NCBI GenBank assembly: GCA_030144725.1
Contig: JASKMD010000026.1
Coordinates: 1,127,981 to 1,191,980 of the forward strand
Origin: Haematococcus lacustris
Taxonomy: Eukaryota > Chlorophyta > Chlorophyceae > Chlamydomonadales > Haematococcaceae
Reading direction: 5' to 3'
Length of the DNA stretch: 64,000 nt
In this document: positions 34,401 to 47,582 of the stretch, in pieces
Layout of the letters: every line of letters starts with the position of its first letter
Position numbering within the stretch: position 1 is the first letter of the stretch
The notes under the pieces: generated by a model
Databases searched by the model: none
Seen by the model: the letters and a program-made list of their open reading frames with translations, nothing else
Told to the model about the DNA's origin: nothing
Translations under genes and position numbers: made by a program

Positions 34401-36002
34401 AAGTTCCATGTACAAGCTGGTTAGCCCATGGCAGTGGCGTCCAATAGCCACACAGGTCTGCAGGTGCAAGAGTATGTGGCACACCATCGGCGTTGCTGCA
34501 GCACATGAAACCAAAGACTCCACCAGTTCAAGCTCGCTTTCTCTGGTCACGCCAGGTCGCACGGTATTGACACACCCTCTTCCACATACTGATGCCTGGG
34601 CCACACGGTTCCAGCTCAAGGGCCTGCATGCTACCCTGCCTGCCCGCCCTGCCTGGCGAGTTGTGCCGGGTCCCATAGCATAGAGCTGCTGCTTCACAAT
34701 GCCCAAGTTGGTCACACCCACCCAACACAGCTTGCGCTCATGCCTCATGTCGAGGGGATGTGTAGACAAACGGCATGAGGACAACTGTGGATGGCTGTGA
34801 ATGGCGTGTGCCAAGCTAGCATGGCACAGGTGCGAAGCTTCCTCCCTGGCACTGCATGCTGTGTCACGCACCGGGTCTGTGAGAGATCGTGGGCAGGTGC
34901 TTATGTCCAACTCTTCCAAGGAAGGGCAGCTGAGCAAGAGGGTGCTGAGACCACGCGATGTGAGGCAAGGGTTGTAGGATACGTCCAATGCCCTCAGGCA
35001 TTGGCAGTCGCGGGCAATTGCCTGCACCAATACTCCAGCGCCAGTGAAAAAAGGGATGATGCTGAACACATGCTATGCTAGGCAAGCTTCCCACTGCTGG
35101 GCATTGCAACCCTGTCGGCGTCACCTGAAGGTGGTTGTCCTGCATCATGCAGTTTGACACATCCAGGCAGACGATGTTTCTTAAGCGAGATGTCAGACGC
35201 CCAAGGTTGGGCCAGTGATCAGCCACTCTGGCAAACATGTCCATCTGAAATTCTGGCATGCTAAGGATCAGGAATCCCAGAGAGGAGAACTGTTCCAAGT
35301 TACTCAGGACAGCGTCTGTGACTGACAAGATGTCAGGGCTGGCTACTAGCCGTTTGACGTGCTGTTTCTCAGCATCTGCAGCGAGAAGGTGCAACAGGTC
35401 TTGCAACAATGTCGAGAACGAACAGCAGGGACCAACGTAACCTTGGCATCAAATGCTACTGGACTCACCTGTAAAGACTAGAAGCCTGGCCTCAATGTTG
35501 CACCCACTGTCCTGTGCCTCCTCCGAGGGGGCTAGGTTTGTCAGGTCAAGGTCTGCAACCCACCAGGACCCTTTGTTCAACATTCCATATACAGACTAAG
35601 CTGAGAGTTGAGCATACCTGTGACCAATGCGTCAAAGGATGTTTGACCAGGAGCCGGTGAGTCTGCAGCCTGCCGTGCGGATGACCCACGACACCCCGAA
35701 GAAATGAATAGCACAGGCGTCAGCTGAGAGCAGACCCGGGACTCGGGCTGGCATACTGGCGAGTCCAAGGGCCGCTTGCGCAAACTCAAACGCTTTCCTC
35801 CAAAGCTAAAACCCTCGTCCTTGCTGTGCCCAAAAGAGAAGTTGGCTGCACTGCCCGCCCGTCCTCCGCTGTTGATGTTGACATTTGTGGATTTCTCAAG
35901 ACTACCAGCAACTGCAGGGCTGCCGCAGATGCTGAGGACTGGGCTGGCACACAGTACATTTCCCGCTTTGCTAGTGCGCGGCGGCTTTGGAGGATTGTTC
36001 AT
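31418..36002 (-). CDS. leucine-rich repeat protein (AMN1/FBL-like LRRs)
   Basis: Exons with matching phases: 36002-35618, 35552-35469, 35399-35125, 35021-34872, 34457-34281, one starting at 34086 with an unresolved end, one ending at 32346, and 31951-31418 (stop). The first exon is disordered and basic (KRLSLRKRPL). Later exons carry cysteine-containing leucine-rich repeats of the FBL/AMN1 type (LRALDVSYNPCLTSRGLSTL, CPSLEELDISTC, LSSLNLQSCDWVDG, ALVSLQLQRCHALT, CPQLVELDVCGCPLVLEEL), with a disordered C-terminal tail. Such repeats usually form a substrate- or partner-binding horseshoe. No F-box is visible, so a ubiquitin-ligase role is only a possibility. One intron holds the inserted element 32868-33821. 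The gene is head-to-head with the LEA-like gene at 36748. Confidence 0.75.
32854..32867 (+). repeat. left target-site duplication of copy 1
   Basis: CTGCGCCCCCCAGC, identical to 33822-33835. Confidence 0.8.
32868..33821 (+). mobile_element. retroposon-like element, copy 1, inside the LRR gene
   Basis: Bounded by perfect 14-bp direct repeats CTGCGCCCCCCAGC at 32854-32867 and 33822-33835. There are no terminal inverted repeats. The body starts with CATTTTCAAGTTCGTCCGGC, has a basic mini-ORF at 33022 and a C-terminal-tail ORF ending at 33602. Its 3' region is shared with 10977-11175, 60785-61808 and, in part, 62026-62083. It sits in an intron of the LRR gene, in the opposite orientation. Varying 5' ends, a fixed 3' end and target duplications of 14-15 bp point to target-primed reverse transcription using another element's enzyme. 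Confidence 0.75.
33022..33602 (+). pseudogene. repeat-family ORF: basic N-terminus and C-terminal tail, interrupted
   Basis: The start MPPKRKRKRKRPVSPA is followed at once by a TAG at 33070-33072. A second frame, open to 33602, encodes a Pro-rich segment and then WLDRVTNPCLNFQRIGESKQ, RPLELCSW, PPVGKEYQQRYKLVNDRLPK and a basic end (RRGIDGRARNNA). The middle of a normal-length protein appears to be missing. The LDRVTNPCLN block aligns with VDRDCNTTLN in the copy at 50.6 kb, where DRDxN is intact. The Pro-rich part is coded by repeated GCCCCCCTTGCCCAGG-like units. In this state the copy should make neither an enzyme nor the full tail fused to the basic start, unless splicing joins them. Confidence 0.55.
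33822..33835 (+). repeat. right target-site duplication of copy 1
   Basis: CTGCGCCCCCCAGC, identical to 32854-32867. Confidence 0.8.
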
Positions 36003-36747
36003 CGCAGGAACGCTACTTGCTCCAAGCAGTGAGCTGTCCAGGTCAAGAGGTTTTGTATTTTTGTGTTTTCATCCATGCTCTGCCAAACTGTCGAGGACTT
36101 CTCGATGCACACGGATGCTTCATCTAAAGTACGCTGGTTGTCTGCTTGTACCATTTGAGATGATGCCCTAATGTTCCTTAAGCCTTGTCAGACAAGCCTG
36201 TGAGGCGTTCCGAGGGCAGGATGTGGACTGGTAGGCTGTTGGCAACCTGGCATGGTTGGCATGTTTGTTGTTGCATTTTAAGCTCACGCTGCTGGACCGC
36301 AGTATTCGCTGACACCGCTATCCTCGTGCTGGCCCCTAATACTGATACAGCGCCGCCGCGTGCTGGGCATCTCTTCCAGGCGCCGTAGCACAGTCTCGCA
36401 GGATGTTGTAGGGTACACAGCCAGCATCAGCGCGGAACTATGAGTGTGACCACAACGACGCGGCCGCTGTCCCGCTCACTCTCCCAATGAGTGACACAAG
36501 TGGAGGGTCCTACCCGCACCGCACAGCGCGCAAAGCACAGGTCTGTCTTAGTTTATTTTACTTACAAACCCGGAACACGTCATGATGCGGCGTGTGCTGC
36601 ACAGCAATGGCTTCTCCTGGCCCGCAGCGAGGTGCGGACACTGAGCCAGTCATGTCGAGGTGTATGGGGCACGCGCGGTAGACGCAAGACACTGGCTCAT
36701 TGACCCCGGCTACTGGTCCCCGTGCGCGTTCTGCACGCAGCCGCTGC
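36003..36747. promoter_or_regulatory. intergenic region between divergent LRR and LEA-like genes
   Basis: These 745 bases separate the start codons of two genes transcribed away from each other, so it must contain both promoters, possibly one shared. I see no clear TATA box or operator. The assignment rests on gene geometry alone. Confidence 0.45.
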
Positions 36748-37714
36748 ATGGCCACGGCCAGCGAGGGAAGCGTGGTGGACAATTTGCGGGAGGCCGCCGG
36801 CAAGGTCCAAGCCAAAGTATCTGAAATGTTCCAGGGCACGAAGCAGTTCGTTGGAGAGGTAAGCGACGGATAAGTAGTTGTACGAGCCTCTATATACAAG
36901 CTGTATAGGCACCGATTGAAAGGCTGCATTGGCGGGCTTACAATGTGTCATGCAAGCATGCATGTAGGCGACTGAGAGGGTGAAGGCCGATGGAGAGACA
37001 TATGCAGGGGCAATCAAGGAGCAAGCCAGCAAGGCCAAGGACGCTGCCAGTGTGAGTTATTGCACTCTAGGCCACCCTTGTTTGTACGCCGTTATGAGGA
37101 TGGCACGATTGACAGGAAGTATAATGCAGGGTTGCATTGCCTATGCTGCATGCCAATAATTTATGCACGCACGCACGCATGCAGAGGGCAGAGAGTGCCA
37201 TGTCAGACAAGGCCCATTCCCTGGCTGACCGGGCTGTTACAGCAGCTGAAAACACTGCCACCAAGTATGAGGGTGCTGCTGATCGCACTGCTGGCAAGGT
37301 GAACTTCGAAAACCAGACGTATGATTGCTGCTGGTATTGGGTTTTGAAATGCAGCCTCGGGACAAAGTTCACCAGGTGTACACACTTCAGACATCAGCCA
37401 CTAGAAGCAGTCAGTCAAGCAAATGCTTCCTGGTTTACAACTCATGGCTGGGTGCTTGAAACTCATACTCGGCTGTCAGCATGCCCTCGTATTCATGGCT
37501 TTGGTCGTATGCATTCATGTGCACCTCTGCTGCGGCTGCTGGTGCTGCTTGATGTCTGGGTGCACAGGCCAGTGAGCTGGGTGAGCGCGCTGCTGCAGCT
37601 GCCGCAGAGGGCAATGCCGCAGCCGTGGACGCCGCCATCGGAGGTCAGGCAGGCAACCATGATGTGGCCACTGGCATTCGGGGTAAGAAAAGGGCTCTTA
37701 AGAAGCTGGGGTGA
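36748..37714 (+). CDS. LEA-like (late embryogenesis abundant) amphipathic helix protein
   Basis: Four exons with clean phase-0 junctions: 36748-36858, 36968-37051, 37185-37298 and 37568-37714, giving 151 residues. The protein is Ala/Lys/Glu/Asp-rich, has no Cys and almost no bulky hydrophobics. It has recurring helical 11-mer-like segments (VDNLREAAGKVQAKVSEMFQ, ERVKADGETYAGAIKEQASK, DKAHSLADRAVTAAENTATK, YEGAADRTAGK) and a lysine-rich end (RGKKRALKKLG). This matches group 3 LEA-type proteins, which are disordered when hydrated and protect membranes or proteins under water or salt stress. No signal or transit peptide is obvious, so it is probably cytosolic or nuclear. The ATG chosen opens the first such helix directly. 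Stress regulation is expected but not visible in the DNA. Confidence 0.8.
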
Positions 37715-40700
37715 ACCTGGGGTCATCACACTTTGAGCGTCGCAATGTACTGTCACATGTACATCAGGGCAAAGCACTGCTGAAGTGTTGAGTTGGGTGC
37801 TTCTGTGGGTGACCCGCTGCCGCGCTGAACGGGGTGCATTGCGCATGCCATTCTGTTTGCATGGCTAGCGTAAACCCAGGCATTGTATCCGTTAGTTCCC
37901 ATCTACTTATCCATCTATTTGTTAATTCATTAGTTCATTTGCATGCCACTCTTCTTCTTTGTTCATCACGACATGGCACTCTTTAGGCCTGTTCACCTTC
38001 ACTGTAGGGCAGTGGGCCACTGTGTGAGAGCACTGGCAACAGCAAAAGTGTGTTTCATTCTGGTGCTGCATGCTTCACAATGGTATGCATGCTATGCACA
38101 TGGGGAGCATGGGAAGGCAAATTGTTGGTTGGTGTCTCAATAGGACCACGTTTAGTTAATCAGTGGCCAGCATGAGGCAGGTGTGATCTGCGTGAGCTGT
38201 CTACAGTCGCCACCTCGCAAGCACGCAGCAGCAACTAGGCAGGTGTGGACAACCCTGACTGGCGCACAGGGTGAGCAGTGGATGGGTGCATGGCATGGCT
38301 GCTGCAGGTCCTGGGGTGGTGGCTGAGAGGATGGACATGAAGCAAGCGGTGCCAGAGAATCAGAAGGTGGGTCATCCCACGCATCGGCATGACCGCATCA
38401 GCCTGTTGGGGTCAGGACACGACACGCCTGAGCACCAGTGAAGTGGGTCCCGGCCGCGCATAGCAGCAGCACGTGGTGGTGAGGTGGAGGAACACGGTGG
38501 CAGCAGGTGGTGGTGAGGTGGTGAAGACATGGTGGCAAGGTGATGTGCAGACGTTCTGACTCCCTTAGTGGGCATGTCGTCTGGCCGCCAGTATGGTGAT
38601 CCTGTGTGGCTGGTTCCGAGGATAGAGTGACCCTGTGTGACCCCTCACCTCACCTCACCTCACCCTCCCCTCACCCTCGACAACCTTCGTGGCTGCCAGC
38701 GAGGATAGAGTAGACCCCTCAACTCACCTCACCCCTCACCCCATCCTCCTGCTGCTGCCTCCGCTCTGTGCCTATCCTGGAGTCCTGTGCCACTCTCGCC
38801 CCTCCCTGTCCTTGGCCCCAGGGCCCACACGTGGCAACCAGCCAGGACGGTCAGCAGGCGTCTATGACCTAGCCCTGACATCAACACCCTCCCTGGCAGC
38901 CTGGCTGGCTCAGGTGTGACGGATGTGAATTGGCTCTGGATGTGAATTGGTTGGCTGGCTGTGTGTGCAAACCAAAACCAACAGATTGTGCAAACCAACT
39001 CACCCCTCACCAACTCACCCGTCGAGCCTGGTGGCTGTTCCCTGCCGCAGCTGCCACGGTCATTCAGCGCCATGGAGGTGGAAACTGCCTTCAAGCTGAC
39101 AGTGGGGCAGAGGGAAATATCCACACCTGTGCCTGGGCATCTGCACGACATTCTCTCCCCCTGGCATGGGACACTGTGCCAGCAGTCACTGCCAAGGTGC
39201 TACAAAATGGTTCAGCTGGCGACCCTGGATGCAGCAGTCAGCAGAACTGAGCTAGAGAGGGAGGCAGATAGGCAGAGAGCTGCTGCAGCTGCATGAGGTG
39301 GTGTGGGACATGGACTCACCAATGGAGGGAGGGAGATAGGAAGAGACAGAGGCGGTTACCAGGCTTAAGTTCCAGCTGTGGGAGAATAGCACGTGAGTGT
39401 GTGGCATGTGTGTAGGGCAGGGTGTCAGTCAGGAGGTCAGTCGTGTCAACCAGAGTTGGCCAAGTAGGCTCATTGCTGAATGACTGACGCTGGCATTAAC
39501 ATGAGCATGCACAGTTGCAGTTGAGCATGGTGTCATGGTAGAACGCAGGTCATGTAACATTGGGCTGCGTCAACTGTGGGCCCGCCACACAAACCACTGC
39601 GCGATAGCGTCGTGAAACCATCGTCACACTATCAAATTATTGTTATTGATCATACCATGCTATGCAACCCATGCTATTCAATCATTATTGTCCACCACAA
39701 CATGGAGCAGCGTTGAAGTGATCCGTCCATTTGACAAAAGTAGCAACTATTACAAGAGCCTGCACAATCACATGCTGCTGCGCTGACAGGTGGCCATGTT
39801 GATTGCTCATTCATGCATTGTACTACATCATTGTCAGGGACGTTAAGCATGGCCCATGCCTAGCTCATGCAGCTCCTTGTACACCCTGCACAGCAATTCG
39901 TCTTTGCATGCACCTGTGATGCAGGCAGAGGTAGTAACTTCAGGGACCAAGTGGGTGTTGTTGTTGTTGGTAGTTTGCGCCACACTGCATTGAAGAACCC
40001 TGAGCAAGGAAGCTGGCAAGAAGCTGTGGGACGGGCTTGACGACGTGGCGGCCATTGCACATTGCGGCCAGGGCCTGAGCTGGGTGCATGAGATTGTTGA
40101 ACTACAGCTGCCACTGCCTTGTCTGGGGGCCCTTGTTGGGTGGCCTGGTGAGCCCATGGAGGCTGGTGCTCACACTAGTTCCCACTCTACTGGCTGCTGG
40201 CTGCTGGCGGTGCGGGTGCTGACCGGTGATTCTTGGGGCAGGTGGATGGCTTCTGTGAGCAGGCGGATGGCTCCTGCTGGTGTGCTGTGATCAACCGCCT
40301 TCTGGCTGACGTTTAGATATAATGTGCTGCCGGGTATACAGTGCGGTATACAGTGCGGCAAGAAGTCGAACAAAGGAGGGGCAACTGGACTTCACTGTTG
40401 CCAACTACGACAGACTGCACCACTCAGCCCATCCCTCATCAGCCCGCAAACAGCCAGGCTAAGGGCTGCTTGGCATGCTTCTGTGTCGCACTTCCGCTTC
40501 TTCCGCCTCAACGCGCTGCTAGGTGCCATGCTTTGAGACGTCTGTGACTATTCCAGCAACAACGTCTGTGAGTCTTCACAGCCCATCATTGATATTCAGA
40601 GCTGGTAGTGCAGACAGAGGGCTGCCACTACAGCCTTGTGTTGTTGTGGTCTGACTGTCTTCTGCTGTTGTATGGGTCAGTGTCAGCTGTCTCTACGACT

Positions 40701-41657
40701 GCAGCCTTGGGACCTTCCTGACTGAGGCGGCAGGTACTGAGGCGGCAGACGTTCTGATCCCTGTCGGCAATGGTCATGTGGCACTTGTGACAGTTGTGGC
40801 AGCTGCAGGTGAGGCAGCAGCATGTCTGCCAGGAGGGGAGCGACCATGGCATTGTCAGGTCAAGGCAGTAGCTGCGGTTCCTCCCAGCACCAGGTCCAGG
40901 GCAGGTGTCAGCAGGTTTTGCCATTGAAGTGTGAACCAGGACTTACCTTGCTACAGCTCAGAGTTGCTGCCCCACCTTGACCTCCCCCCTGACACCTGGG
41001 CCCGCCGTTGAGGCTGCTCCTTGCCGCGCCTGCTGATGCCACTCCTAGGCTTACGCCTAGGCTCCACACTCCCCACCCATGGGCTCCACTCCAACATATA
41101 TACCCGTCAAAGGGTGCGGTGGCTGGCGAGGTGAGGCTCCTGCTGTCCGTGCAGAGCAGAGGTTGAGGGAAGATCGCACAAGCTGGCGCGTTGCAGCCGC
41201 GATGGTATCGGATGTGCTGTTTGCAGCAGTCTATACATGCTGGGAGATGAGCGTGCTCGCTCCTCTCTGCCTTCTTCCCCGAGCGACAGGGTGGGCCGTG
41301 GATTTGCAAGCTCGATGATACCACCAGCTTACTGTCGAATTGACCGAGGCTCCAGGTGCCTGGTGCTCGGCTCAGCGGATAAGCTTTCCATGTGATGTCG
41401 CATGTATTGTCACGTGCACGCATCTTCAAGGGCCTCTGCGGGGGCCAGTCAATATACCACTGTCCCCTGGTTAACACGAACATCCAGCACAAGGCGATCA
41501 TCACAATTGTCAACCAGCTCCGGCGGTGGGGAAAACCGCCACATATCTGAAACTACCAAAAGTACAACAACTACCAAACATCCTGTGTGCTGACTGGACA
41601 CTGGTTTGCCCGGACATAGCCAGCCTACAAGCCTGCTCGCTTGGCTCGCTCTTGGGG
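37715..41657. other. intergenic region; no supported gene
   Basis: Nearly 4 kb between the LEA-like stop and the acyl-CoA oxidase start. It contains a CTCACCTCACC-type tract at about 38645-38680 and AT-richer stretches near 37890-37950 and 39600-39840. Open frames up to about 200 codons exist (for example minus 40908-41513) but have no motif or splice support. The last few hundred bases should hold the oxidase promoter. Confidence 0.5.
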
Positions 41658-44600
41658 ATGTCGCAGCCACAGGCACAATTGAAGATGCGCCCTGCCCGGT
41701 CGGCTCACAAGACGCTGCCGTTCTTCGATAGCCACGCGATGGAGACCTATTTAGACGACCAGCGCGAGCTGAAGTTGAAGATTTGCGAGCTGTTCCGGAG
41801 TAACCCAGACTTGCTGCCGCCCTCCCTGGAGGGACTGCCCAAAGGTTAGCCTGACTCTGGCAGAGCCATTTGGCACCGGCAGCACCGGCAGCAGCACTGC
41901 TGCAGTCACATGTCCGGCCTCCCAGGCATGCTTGCCTGGGCCTCAGCTGCCCGGCTACGTGGCCGGGATGCATGGGGCTCATAGCGCTGTGCAACTGTGC
42001 TTCTAGAAAAATAGTTGTGCGCTGCTTTATGCTAGGTGGAAAGGGGAGCTTGTCTTAGGAGCTCACCCCATTGCTGCCCAGCACCAGGGAGGCATTTAGA
42101 CCACGGGACAGGGTTAGCGTTCCTGGGTGTCAGGGGTAGCTTGGGAGGCATGAGTGCCTACATGGAGCTGTTCTTGTCGCAGAGACCCGACCCCTGCATG
42201 GAATAGCTTGATATGGGAAATGGGAGTGCTGCACCTGGCGCCCACACTTGGCAGATGCCTGATAGATCACAGTGCACAGACCTACACAACATTCTCCACG
42301 GCGGGCAGCTATTGAGTCTATGATACGCATGCACCTTGCCGGTGGCGGGCTCTTACCACGGGCCGGTGGGCTTGGCGATGTGTTGGGCGCCGTCTCGTGG
42401 TGCGCGGTCCCCGGGCCCCGGCCCCAACCCCCGCGCCGCTGCCTGTCCGCAGAGGAGCACCGCGCCCTCGTCCGCCGCCAGTTGCACGCGCTGCTGGATG
42501 CGGGCCACAACCCGCTGGAGCTTTTCTCGAAGGACTTGAAAGTGAGCAAGCAGCCAGCAACGCAGTAGGCAATCAGAGGGCAGCCAGCCAAGGGGCAGTC
42601 AGGGGCAGCCGGCTTTGCGTAGCCCAGCAGCCAGCCAGGCCCTGCGACAGGGCAGCAGGCACTAGTAACAGGACTGAGTTTGATAAGAATCTTTGCAAAC
42701 ATTGGTTCCTTAAGGGTTTCGCAGTAAGGGTGGTGCTCCTAGGGCCCCCCCGCCCGCCCTTGACTGGCCCCTGACTGCCCCCTGTCTGGCTGGCTAGCTG
42801 CCTACTGGCTGGCTGCCTTCCCCCTGCCTGCCCCTCTGCCTGCCCACTGGTTGGCCACTGGCATCCCCTACCTGCCCCCTGGCTGGCCACTGTGTGCAGG
42901 GCTACTTCAAGACTGGCGAGGTGCTGGCGCTGGTTGACCTGAGCCTGATGGTGAAGAGCGGGGTGCAGTACAGCCTGTGGGGCGGCAGTGTCCTCAACTT
43001 GGGCACTGAGCGCCACCGCCGCAAGTACTATGACGACATCGCCTCCTTCAGGCTGCCGGGCTGCTTTGCCATGACCGAGCTCAAGCATGGTGAGTACGCA
43101 GTAGCAGAACCAGCACCAGCGGCGGCAGCAGCAGCAGCAGCAATCTAAGCGGCAGCAGCAGCACCAGTGGCGGTAGCAGCAGTGGCTGTGGCAGCAGGAG
43201 CCAGTAGGACAAACCGTACAGCAACCACCCTGCAACTGCCCTGCAAGTACCTTGCGACCGCCCTCCATCATGCCCTGCTCCCTACGTGTGTGCTTCCCCC
43301 TGCCTCCTGCTGCTGCTGCTGCCGCTGCTGCTGCTGCTGGTGGCCTCAGGCTCCAATGTGGCAGCCCTGCAGACGGAGGCTGTGCTGGACACCCTGACGG
43401 ATGAGTGGGTGGTGCACACACCGGTAAGCAGCCAGCGCACACAGTCGTGCGCCACCCACCCACCCACCCACCCACCCACCCACCCACCCACCCAACATCA
43501 ATTCTGGTGATGTGTTGCATGAAGCTTTGAGTGGTGGCAAAATGACAGACATGGCTACGCTTGACATACATGCTGGCACACTTGCTTTGTGCAAAAATGC
43601 TGTTGCTTATTGTGGTAATGTGTGCTGTGAATTGTGATGTGGGGTGTGTTGGATTCAGGATGAGGGTGCCATCAAGTGGTGGATTGGCAATGCTGCTGAA
43701 GATGGTCGCATGGCAACCGTGTTTGCTCGGTACGTGTAGTAGCCTCTCCTGGCAAGTGCACTGATCCACTAAGACACACCACACCACACCACACCACACC
43801 ACACCACACCACACCACACCACACCACACCACACCACACCACACCACACCACACCACACCACACCACACCACACCACACCACACCACACCACACCACACC
43901 ACACCACACCACACCACACCACACCACACCACACCACACCACACCATGATGCCCCACACACCCTGTGCATGCAGCTCTGCCCGGTCCTACCTTGCCACCC
44001 TAAGCTGCCTCAACAGCACCCCCCACCCTAAGCCGCCTCAACAGTCCCAGTTGCCCCCTGCCCCCCTGCCCTGCCCTCCCCTACCCAGATCATCCCATGC
44101 CACCCTGAGCCGCCTCAACAGCACCCCAACAGTCCCAGTAGCCTCCTCTGGCCCGCCCTGGCCCACCCTGAGCATGGAGCCCTCCTGCCCACCCTGCTCC
44201 TCCTGCCCCCTCCCCTGTGCCCTGCGCTCATGCATGCCCCCTCCCCCTGCCTCCTGCCCCCTCCCCCCCGCCCTGCTGCCCCCACAGTCTGAAAGTGCCT
44301 AACCCCAGCGGCTCCGCCCCTGGCCCACCCTCAGTGGCCGGCCCCAAGCTAGTGGACCATGGAGTGCATGCGCTGCTGGTGCCGCTGAGGGACGCGCAGG
44401 GCTGCCCGCTGCCCGGGGTGGAGATCAGGGACTGCGGCTACAAGGTGGGGCGGGGGGCGGCAGGCTGCTGGCAGGGGCAGAGGGGAGGGGGGCACGAGCG
44501 GGATACAAACAGGCTACGGGCAGGGGCAGAGGGGTAGGGGTGGCTGGGGCAGAGGCGGGGGAAAGAGGCAGGGCAGCAGGGGGCAAGGGAGATGGAGTGC

Positions 44601-47539
44601 TGGGGGGCTGGGGCGCAAGGGGCAAGGGGCAGGGGTGTGTTTGGCTATGGGCATGGGAGCAGGGTCGGGGCATTTGGGCGCCTGTCTGAGCGGCGTGTCC
44701 AGGCTTTGGGCACCTGGGGTGAGGGTGGGTGCGGTGGTTTGGGCCAAGAGCAGCAGCAAGGTCCTAGCTTGTCTCCTACCCACCCCTAATGTCCCCTCAG
44801 GTGGGCTTAAACGGCGTTGACAATGGCGCCATCCGCTTCACCCATGTGCGTGTGCCCCGCACCCACCTGCTGGACCGCTTTGGCTCAGTGGACAAGAGTG
44901 GTCGCTATTCCTCACCCTTGCCTAGTCAGGCACGCAGGTGATGGCAGGGGCTGGGCCTGCTGCTGCTGCTGCTGCTATTGCTGCTGCTGCTGTTCCCACT
45001 GATTTTCTTGCTGCTTTTGTAGCTGATGCACAGGACAAGGACTGTTTACATCCCTGACCCTGACCCTAACCCTGACCCTGACCCTGACCCTGACCCTAAC
45101 CCTGACCCTGACCCTGACCCTGACCCTGACCCTGACCCTGACCCTGACCCTGACCCTGACCCTGACCCTGACCCTGACCCTGACCCTGACCCTGACCCTG
45201 ACCCTGACCCTGACCCTGGCCCTGGCCCTGACCCTGACCCTGACCCTGACCCTGGCCCTGACCCTGACCCTGACCCTGACCCTGACCCTGACCCTGACCC
45301 TGACCCTGACCCTGACCCTGACCCTGACCCTGACCCTGACCCTGACCCTGACCCTGACCCTGACCCTGACCCTGACCCTGACCCTGGCCCTGGCCCTGAC
45401 CCTGACCCTGACCCTGACCCTGGCCCTGACCCTGACCCTGACCCTGACCCTGACCCTGACCCTGACCAGGTTCGCGGCAACCCTTGGCGAGCTGACAGGG
45501 GGCCGTGTGGGCCTGACCTGTGGCAGCGTGGGTGTATTGAAGGGCGCCCTGACCATTGCGGTGCGCTACTGTGCCCAGCGCCAGCAGTTTGGGCCGCCTG
45601 ATGCCCCGGAGGTGGCTGTGCTGGACTATCAGGTGAGGCGGGGCGGGGCGGGGCGGGGCGCTTTCTCTTTGTCACTGCGACTGGTTGGCCTTGCCCTGTT
45701 TGCCCCATCAACCTCCTTGCTCCTGCTGCTCTCTTGCTGCAGACCACCCAGCAGCGGCTGCTGCCCACGCTGGCCACCTGCTACGGCCTGCACTTCAGCT
45801 CCACCTTCCTGGTGGAACGCTATGTGGACATGAAGCGGGCCAGCAAGGCAGACCACAAGCTGGTGGAGGAGGTGAGTGCCAGGATTGAGGAAGCTGGAGG
45901 AAGCTGGAGGAGGGGGGTAGACTTAACTCTTGTTGCATGATGTGGTGTGGGCTGGTGCGGGTGCCTGTGCGCAGGTGCATGCGCTGCCCCCTACTGCCCC
46001 TTACTGCCCCTTGCTGGCCCCTACTGCCCCCCGCTGCCTCCCGCTGCCCCCTACCGCCCCTCACCCTGTGTGGCCTGTGTGGCTGCAGGTGCACGCACTG
46101 AGTGCCGGGCTCAAGGCCTACACCACACGCTTCACCCAGGCCGCCCTCAACACCTGCAGGGAGGCCTGTGGGGGACATGGTGCGACCCCCTCCACCCCCC
46201 TCCACCCCCCTCCACCCCCCTCCACCCCCCCCACCTCCCCCCTTTATCCCCCACCACCACCCCTCTGCTGCTGCCCGACCTATGCTGCTGCTGGTACCCT
46301 CCACCCTGACCCCCACTCTAACCCCCCACCCCCTGTAACATATTAAACCTCGTCCTGGATTCAATCACAACCTCTGGCTAGGCCCGTGGCTGGCTCTAAC
46401 CTCAACCCTCACCCAATCCCCGGATCTCCCTGAAGCCTTCTAACCCTCCTCAATCACAATCTTTGGCCACCAGGCCCCTGTAGTCGCTCTACTGTCAAAC
46501 TGCACCACATCCTGGCTGTTGTCAGCCCCAGCCTGGCCCCTGCCCCCCTGCCCCTGCAGGCTATGCTGCAGTGAACCGGCTGGGTGCCCTGCGCAGCGAC
46601 CATGACATCTTCCAGACCTTTGAGGGCGACAACACGGTGCTGCTGCAGCAGGTGACCCAGGGAGGGGGGTAACTGGGCAGCCCTGATGCCCCACTCCTGC
46701 AGCGGCAATGCTTTGTGTACAATTGCCAGCAAGCCGGGGGAAACAAACTTCCCTCCCCCCTCCCCCCAGCCCTGCCGCCCCAGTGCAGCAGGTGACTAAC
46801 GTCAGAGGCCTACAAAGTAAAGTTCCAACTATGACCTGATTTAGGCCTGATTTGGCCGTTCTCCCCTTCACGCCCTTCAATATATCCATGTGCACGACGT
46901 CAATGATGAGCTGTAGGTCTTGAGTTGTTGGTCTTTACTAAGGCAGTGGGATGAGTAGCCGCTTTTACAAAAGTTTTGGTGCCAGTCTTTGTGTAGGTGG
47001 ATAGGAACAACACCATATGCACACTAGGGAAATCTTGAAGTAAACCTGGTTTTGGGGGTAGGCTATCAAAACATGTCATATCTTTGCAGCTGGTGGGCAT
47101 ATGGAGACAGACTAGGGCACATTGCCCCATGGCAAGGGCACATCGACAGGCAAGGGCACTCGCCTGTTGACAGTGCGTCGCCTGTTGACAAGGCCTCAGG
47201 CAAGGGCACAGGCGAGAGCAGGCAGGGCACATCGACAGACAAGAGGCTCACCCCTCAGCCCTCGCCCCTCGCCCCTGGCCCCTGGCCCCTTTTCCCCTTG
47301 CCGCCACCGCAGGACTGGCCCCTTAACCCCTCGGCCCTCGCCCCTGGCCCCAATCTCCTTTCCCCTTTTCCCCTTGCTCTTTGCTGCTCTGCAGGTGACG
47401 GCCCTACTGCTGAAGGAGTACCGCACCCAGTTCCAGGGCGCACCGCTGTCCTCCACACTGCACTTCCTGGGCCAGTGGCTGGGCTCCACCCTGCCCAACA
47501 ACCCCCTGGTGAGCCCCAGCACCAGCGCCTGAGGGGAGG

Positions 47540-47582
<43 letters not shown>

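Noticed and set aside
40908..41513. A 201-codon minus-strand frame upstream of the acyl-CoA oxidase
   Set aside because: Ends on stops with no recognisable motif or splice context; length alone is weak evidence in GC-rich DNA.
42573..43970. A 465-codon minus-strand frame with Trp-Cys-Gly-Val repeats
   Set aside because: It is antisense to acyl-CoA oxidase exons 3-5 and is extended by the ACACC array.
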